Shown: positions 59,225 to 64,000 of the stretch, piece by piece
Layout: every line of letters begins with the position of its first letter
Numbering within the stretch: position 1 is the first letter of the stretch
Assembly (NCBI GenBank): GCA_023101725.1
Contig: JALJCO010000083.1
Location: 662,501-726,500 of the forward strand
Length of the DNA: 64,000 bases
Direction: 5' to 3'
From: Atherinomorus stipes
Lineage: Eukaryota; Chordata; Actinopteri; Atheriniformes; Atherinidae
Translations under genes and position numbers: made by a program
The notes under the pieces: model-generated
The model's database searches: none
What the model saw: the letters and a program-made list of their open reading frames with translations, nothing else
What the model was told of the DNA's origin: nothing

Positions 59225-62200
59225 AGCTTTTTTCTTTGCGGGTGGAGTCTGAAATCGCTTTCTTGTACAGTAAAGGCACGCAGAATCCTCGGGCTTTGGC
59301 TGCTTAATAACAATTCAAAAGGCTTTAAATTGGAAAGAAATGACAGCAAACTGAGAAACTTGTGCTTTCTTTTCCTGTTTGGTGGATTTCTTCTCACATG
59401 TTCTTTGTCATCTGCTCAGGAGACGTGATTTGAATGTAAAAAATGAAACATTTTATTGTTATCACAAATGAGCAGGTCTGCAAACACACTTAAGTCTGTA
59501 GCTGCAGGTCTCAGACTAACTCTTCATATATAACCCAACTTTCACAAAGTTGAATTATCCTTTTAAACAGAGGATGGATTTTCTAAAGGAGCATCAACAT
59601 GTTATTTTAATGGAACTTTATTAATATAATTCTATATTTATGCTGCATTAATCGGAATCGATGCTTTGTGAAGCAGAATCTTTCTTTAATAATAGGTTGA
59701 CTTTCTTCTGGAACTTGATAATTAATCCCTGCTCATTAACATTACAAATAATTTTATATTTTTTTAAGGTGCTGCCGTGAAAACTAAAAAATGAATCACC
59801 AACATGAGGACAGAAACCAGAAGTCTGCAGCTGTAAAAAACATGCTTCAAATGTTTAATGGAGTAATATTTTCAGAAATGACCTCCAGTACTCCGAGAGG
59901 GCTGGAATTTAGCAGTTAGGACTATTAAATGTCAATTCAAGACTGGAATAAGAACTAAATAGTGATTCTAAACTAATTCCAAAGTCAATGGTGAACTTAT
60001 TGATTTAGTTAAACTAATCAGCCCGTTATGCTGGTTGAGTTGTGATTTGCAGAAGACAGTGTTGTTACAATAATCCTGTAACCAGCCAATGCATGTGAGC
60101 TCCAGGTTAGCAGAATCAGACGGTGACCCATGTGTTTGACGCTGCCTCTAAAAGCGGTTTTAGCTGTTAATAATGGTGTTTCTGGTTTAAAGCAAGTGCC
60201 AGCTTTGAGCCTCGGTGGAAGCTGCTCCACTTTCTTGATGCACATTTTGCATCATGACGGATTAAATGTGATCCAGTGTGCACACATGCTTTTGAAGCTT
60301 TGTGCTTGTTCACTCAGGAGGAGCGTTGAACGCTCGTGAGATTTATAGAGGACAGGCAGAATTAATGTGCCTTTTTTGTTGTTGTTTATTTCATTCCGCA
60401 GTTTTGCTTGAAATTTTTGCAAATCCAGTACTGGAACAAAACAATACTTAAACTCAGACTGCGGGGGATTTATGTTGATGCAAAGTTTGGTTATTTTCAC
60501 GCATGCAGTGGAGTGGAATCTGTGTTTTGGGGTAAAAATATACAATATGCTTTTTACTTTGTCCATGAAGTACGACTTTTTAATTTTTAAGACTTAGTTG
60601 TGTTTGTTTTGGATGTGTTGAGATGATGCACCACGGTTTAAAGCAGATTCTATATCCATAAGTCTGTTTATCTAAAACCCATATTTCCATTAATTCCCTT
60701 CTTTTCACTGAAGGAAGATTCCACCGCTGTGAAGATGAACCAGTTAGATATATTTTTCAACCTCGCTGAGTGAAAGCTTGATAAATCATTTTTGACTCAC
60801 AGCAAGGAGATCCACTCAATGAAGAAGTCGCTTTCCTCTTTGAAACGTCTGTGGAAATCCATCATGCATTGTTTCAATTAGTTCCCCCTTCAACACACCA
60901 CTCCACAGATCTGATGTCTCAATAGAAGCACGATGGACATCAACATTGAAACGACCGAAACTGCATTAGTCAGATAACATCTTGAATTTTTCATCTGCCC
61001 AAGTGATTCTTTCATCTGATGTTCATAAGATTTTCTCAGGAAAACTATTGTCGGTGGATTTTTTTTATTTTTTATTTTTTTTAATGTAATGGCTAACTAA
61101 TTATTTACTCTTTTCTGTTGGTCCATTAGCTTTTTATGCAAAGTCTTGGTTTTCTATAAGCTTCTTTATGGTTGCATGGAACAAAAACATAACGCAGCCA
61201 GGTGTTAAATACAAACAGAAGTAAAAGTATCTTCAGCAATATCGATCTGACATTGGTGTTACATACAGTAGAATTTAGCTTGTTGACTGAATTAGACAAA
61301 TAAGGATAGCATCAACTGATGGCAAAAGCCAATTTATATTGTGTGTTTCTGTTGTGTTTACTTGACTTTGCTGTGAAAATGACAGATTATTTCTAATTTA
61401 TTTCATTGTGTTAGTTGAGCTGCTAATGGTTTAAAAAGCTTAACTTACTGTGTATTGTTTGGTTAGTTATGCATTTATTATTTCCACAAAAATAATTTCA
61501 AGCGCAACATTGTTTGAAATCCGTTTTTTGGGTTCACAAGTGAGAATAATTGCACAGAGGAAAAAACAAACTGTGAGCCATGCTTATGATTCACTACAAA
61601 AGACCAGTTCTCAGAGCTGCATCATTTGCATATCATTATATCAAACCAAATACTGTAACAAAGTGATATGAAGATTGAAATATTGCTTGTACAAATTCTA
61701 CAATATGATTAAATCAGCATTGTAAAGATGTTGCTTTGACACATAAGTGACCACCTTTAAAAAGTCTATTGTCCACTTTGTAGATTTGGACCCACTTGAT
61801 TCTGAAGCGATCCACAAATGTCACAACGCACAAACACTAAACCATCCCCCGGTTCAGGCTCTGAGTTAGAACTGTCCCAGTAGGAAAAGGTGTTCCCACA
61901 AACATCACACTGAACAGGTGGTTTTCATTTTGCGACAGATCTGTGAATATCTGTGTAGGTTGTAGATAAGCTGCTCTGCATTGAAGGAAAACACCCTCAT
62001 TTGCCTCCTTTTCAAGACTCAGATGAGAAGATTAGTTTTCATCTCAGAGCTGCTGTCAAGGCATCCGTTGCACACAGACTGGAAACTTGGAAAATGCCAC
62101 CTGGCTCCTTCCTACATACAAAAAATGGACATTATACCATTAAAGGTTCCCAGTTTGACCCATTGGCTTTCCGGTGGGTCTCAGGTGGGATGCGTCGGCT

Positions 62201-63540
62201 GTTCCTGCAGGATTGCAGGGAATACCAGGGGGTTAAACACTGAAGGCTGAGAGAACAATCAACCCGTTAAACAACACAAAACTGAAAAAAAAAAAACAGA
62301 AAATGTGATTCAGCCATATCTGTGAGAAGCTATTTGTTAAATACACCAAAGTTAGTGTAAGCCTGTCTTCTATTGTAGATTTTCAACTAACACACTTGAA
62401 CAACTTTCATTATCTACAGAGTATAAAAAGTCAACATTTGCATCTTTGTTTAGACACCATATTTTATTCCTACATGCTCTCATGCTGTCCTTTATATGCA
62501 TGAATCCTGAGATCTATCTCTAGGAATGTGATTTTATCCTTGATCCAGCCTTAGCCTCTAAAATCATAACCCATTCTGTTTCTTCATCACCCTGTGCCAA
62601 ATATATTCAACCATTGCAAATGCATATCTTTATTCTCACCATACTGACTCATAAAACTAACTGTATATGACTTAATCAAAATGAAGCCACAGCTGAATGT
62701 ATTAATGTTATATTTAGTTTATTTTAATGAATAGGCCAAAGAATGGGTTGGATCTAGCAGGCTCTGATTCCAGCACATTACTTTTAATGAGCAGATCTGC
62801 CACTTTGCATGGCCATTTCATGTCTCCTGGTAAGGTCAGTCCTCTTCCTTCCTATCCTTTCTCTACCTTCACTATTTCTTCATCAAATTGGGACATTTGT
62901 CAAGCAACAACATCCAATCAGGCAGCACTGTTCGCAAGCAGAAGTACCTGAAAAGAATTCCTTCGAACATGTTTTTGTCCCAGCCAGCACCACAGCATGG
63001 CATACCTTCCCATTATAATGAAAACATTACAGATCCTTGTTTACCACTGGAAATAAACCAATGCAATGGATAAACCAATGGCCGCCCCAAGAATGTGTGT
63101 AATAAATGTGCTGTCGATCCAAGCACCTCCAAAGTTTTCCCAGTCTCTCAGCTTTCAGGATCAGATGGATTTATTGGTCTCAGGCAGGGAAATTGTAGAA
63201 ATGTCACTCTTTGCATAAGTGTGGGTTCTCCAAAATGTACATAGACAATTTTTTACCAAAACTTCATTGTGAACACACTGTCCTATCCACATGCTAGATT
63301 ACTGCACAAGTAGAGAATGCCAGTTTTTGCAGATGTTGATGTACTTGGCCATACTTGGTATGTTGACGTACTTGGTCTTCCAATAGCATTACAGATCCAT
63401 ATTGTCAACAGTGTCTGTGTGCACATACACATAACTAGCATGAACTGTCTCTTCTGGCGTCTCCTCTGTTTTACATCTATTATCGTATTTTTCAAACTCC
63501 CATTTTTGTTGCCGATGAGTAAATTTTCTTTAACTGTTGT
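59225..63540. other. Non-coding sequence downstream of the exon, no further exon seen
   Basis: Open frames (for example 60130-60339 and 61981-62250) lack splice support and motifs. No transposon termini were recognised until 63548. Confidence 0.45.
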
Positions 63541-63547
63541 TGTCATT

Positions 63548-63964
63548 GGCCAGGTTTCCCATTTAAGAACGACCTTAAGATGATCTTAACAAAGACGGGT
63601 TGCGAAAAAAAGGACTGTTTTCCAGATGCCTTGTTAGTGGCTTCTTTAGGTCATTCTATTTAACTAATACAAGCCTTAATTTTTAAACAGATCAATATTT
63701 ATTTATATAATGATATTTAACAACTCCAATCTATGTGTATTTACTTCTTTCTTTACCCATCATGGCTGGACCTATGTGCAATTGCTTGCTAAGAAGGGTT
63801 GAAAGACTGGGTCAGATCGTTCTTACAGATCCTTCTTTGCTAGGATCTTCTTCACGCTAAGAACAAATCTGGCAAACATGTTTTTTCTTAAAAGAAGCCA
63901 AAAGAACGTTCTTAAAAAGATCTTAGCACTAAGATCTTCTTAACTGAATCTGGGAAACCCGGCC
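63548..63964. mobile_element. MITE, 417 bp, Harbinger-like termini
   Basis: It starts GGCCAGGTTTCCCATTTAAG and ends as the complement of GGCCGGGTTTCCCAGATTC, flanked by ATT on both sides (63545-63547 and 63965-63967). GATCTTAG and TTAAGA motifs recur in both arms, so it can fold back. No coding capacity. The termini resemble Harbinger MITEs, but ATT differs from the usual TWA target. Confidence 0.75.
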
Positions 63965-64000
63965 ATTAAATGTTGGATTTGGAATACAGCGACACAGTAG

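Noticed and set aside
59002..59397. 131-codon - strand frame across the exon
   Set aside because: Antisense shadow of the candidate exon and its flanks; no independent motif.

Overview
This is a vertebrate nuclear window with no prokaryotic character. There are no dense ORFs; the sequence is AT-rich and interrupted by microsatellites, and the repeat complement (Tc1-like, hAT and PIF/Harbinger DNA transposons, tRNA-derived SINEs, CR1/L2-type LINE pieces) is what ray-finned fish genomes carry. A teleost, probably a percomorph, is an inference from those repeat families and not from a gene. The whole window looks like intron or gene-desert sequence. The only host coding segment I can support is one internal exon at 59141-59216 on the + strand. 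It has a good acceptor, an open 25-codon stretch and a consensus donor, so the window is probably mostly intron of a large gene on the + strand. I could not name that gene.

Layout. 0.5-2.6 kb: a complete but dead Tc1-like element, then a hAT end and a mariner-type remnant. 2.6-13.4 kb: unique AT-rich sequence with a perfect hairpin and two octamer-containing segments. 13.4-14.2 kb: a pentanucleotide microsatellite beside a CpG-rich, promoter-like patch. 20.2-21.2 kb: an internally deleted LINE on the - strand. 21.5-21.9, 26.9-30.8 and 44.4-44.8 kb: three copies of one short DNA element. 26.9-30.8 kb: the centrepiece, where that element was entered by a hAT element, which was itself entered by a PIF/Harbinger element carrying the debris of its Myb/SANT-like gene; a 21-bp minisatellite also sits inside the hAT. 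33.0-33.8 and 38.0-38.6 kb: two related Harbinger-type MITEs. 42.8-43.4 kb: a MITE with arms of about 150 bp. 43.5-45.5 kb: a Tc1 transposase remnant apparently split by a SINE and a MITE. 47.1-56.7 kb: four to five further TIR elements plus a reverse-transcriptase fragment. 59.1 kb: the exon. 63.5-64.0 kb: a final MITE at the window edge.

The genes do not form a pathway. The value of the window is the insertion history, which can be read from target-site duplications and from undisturbed sister copies. I found no CRISPR array, rRNA, intact tRNA, intact transposase or viral gene. All family assignments were made by eye from termini, target duplications and conserved motifs, without database searches.
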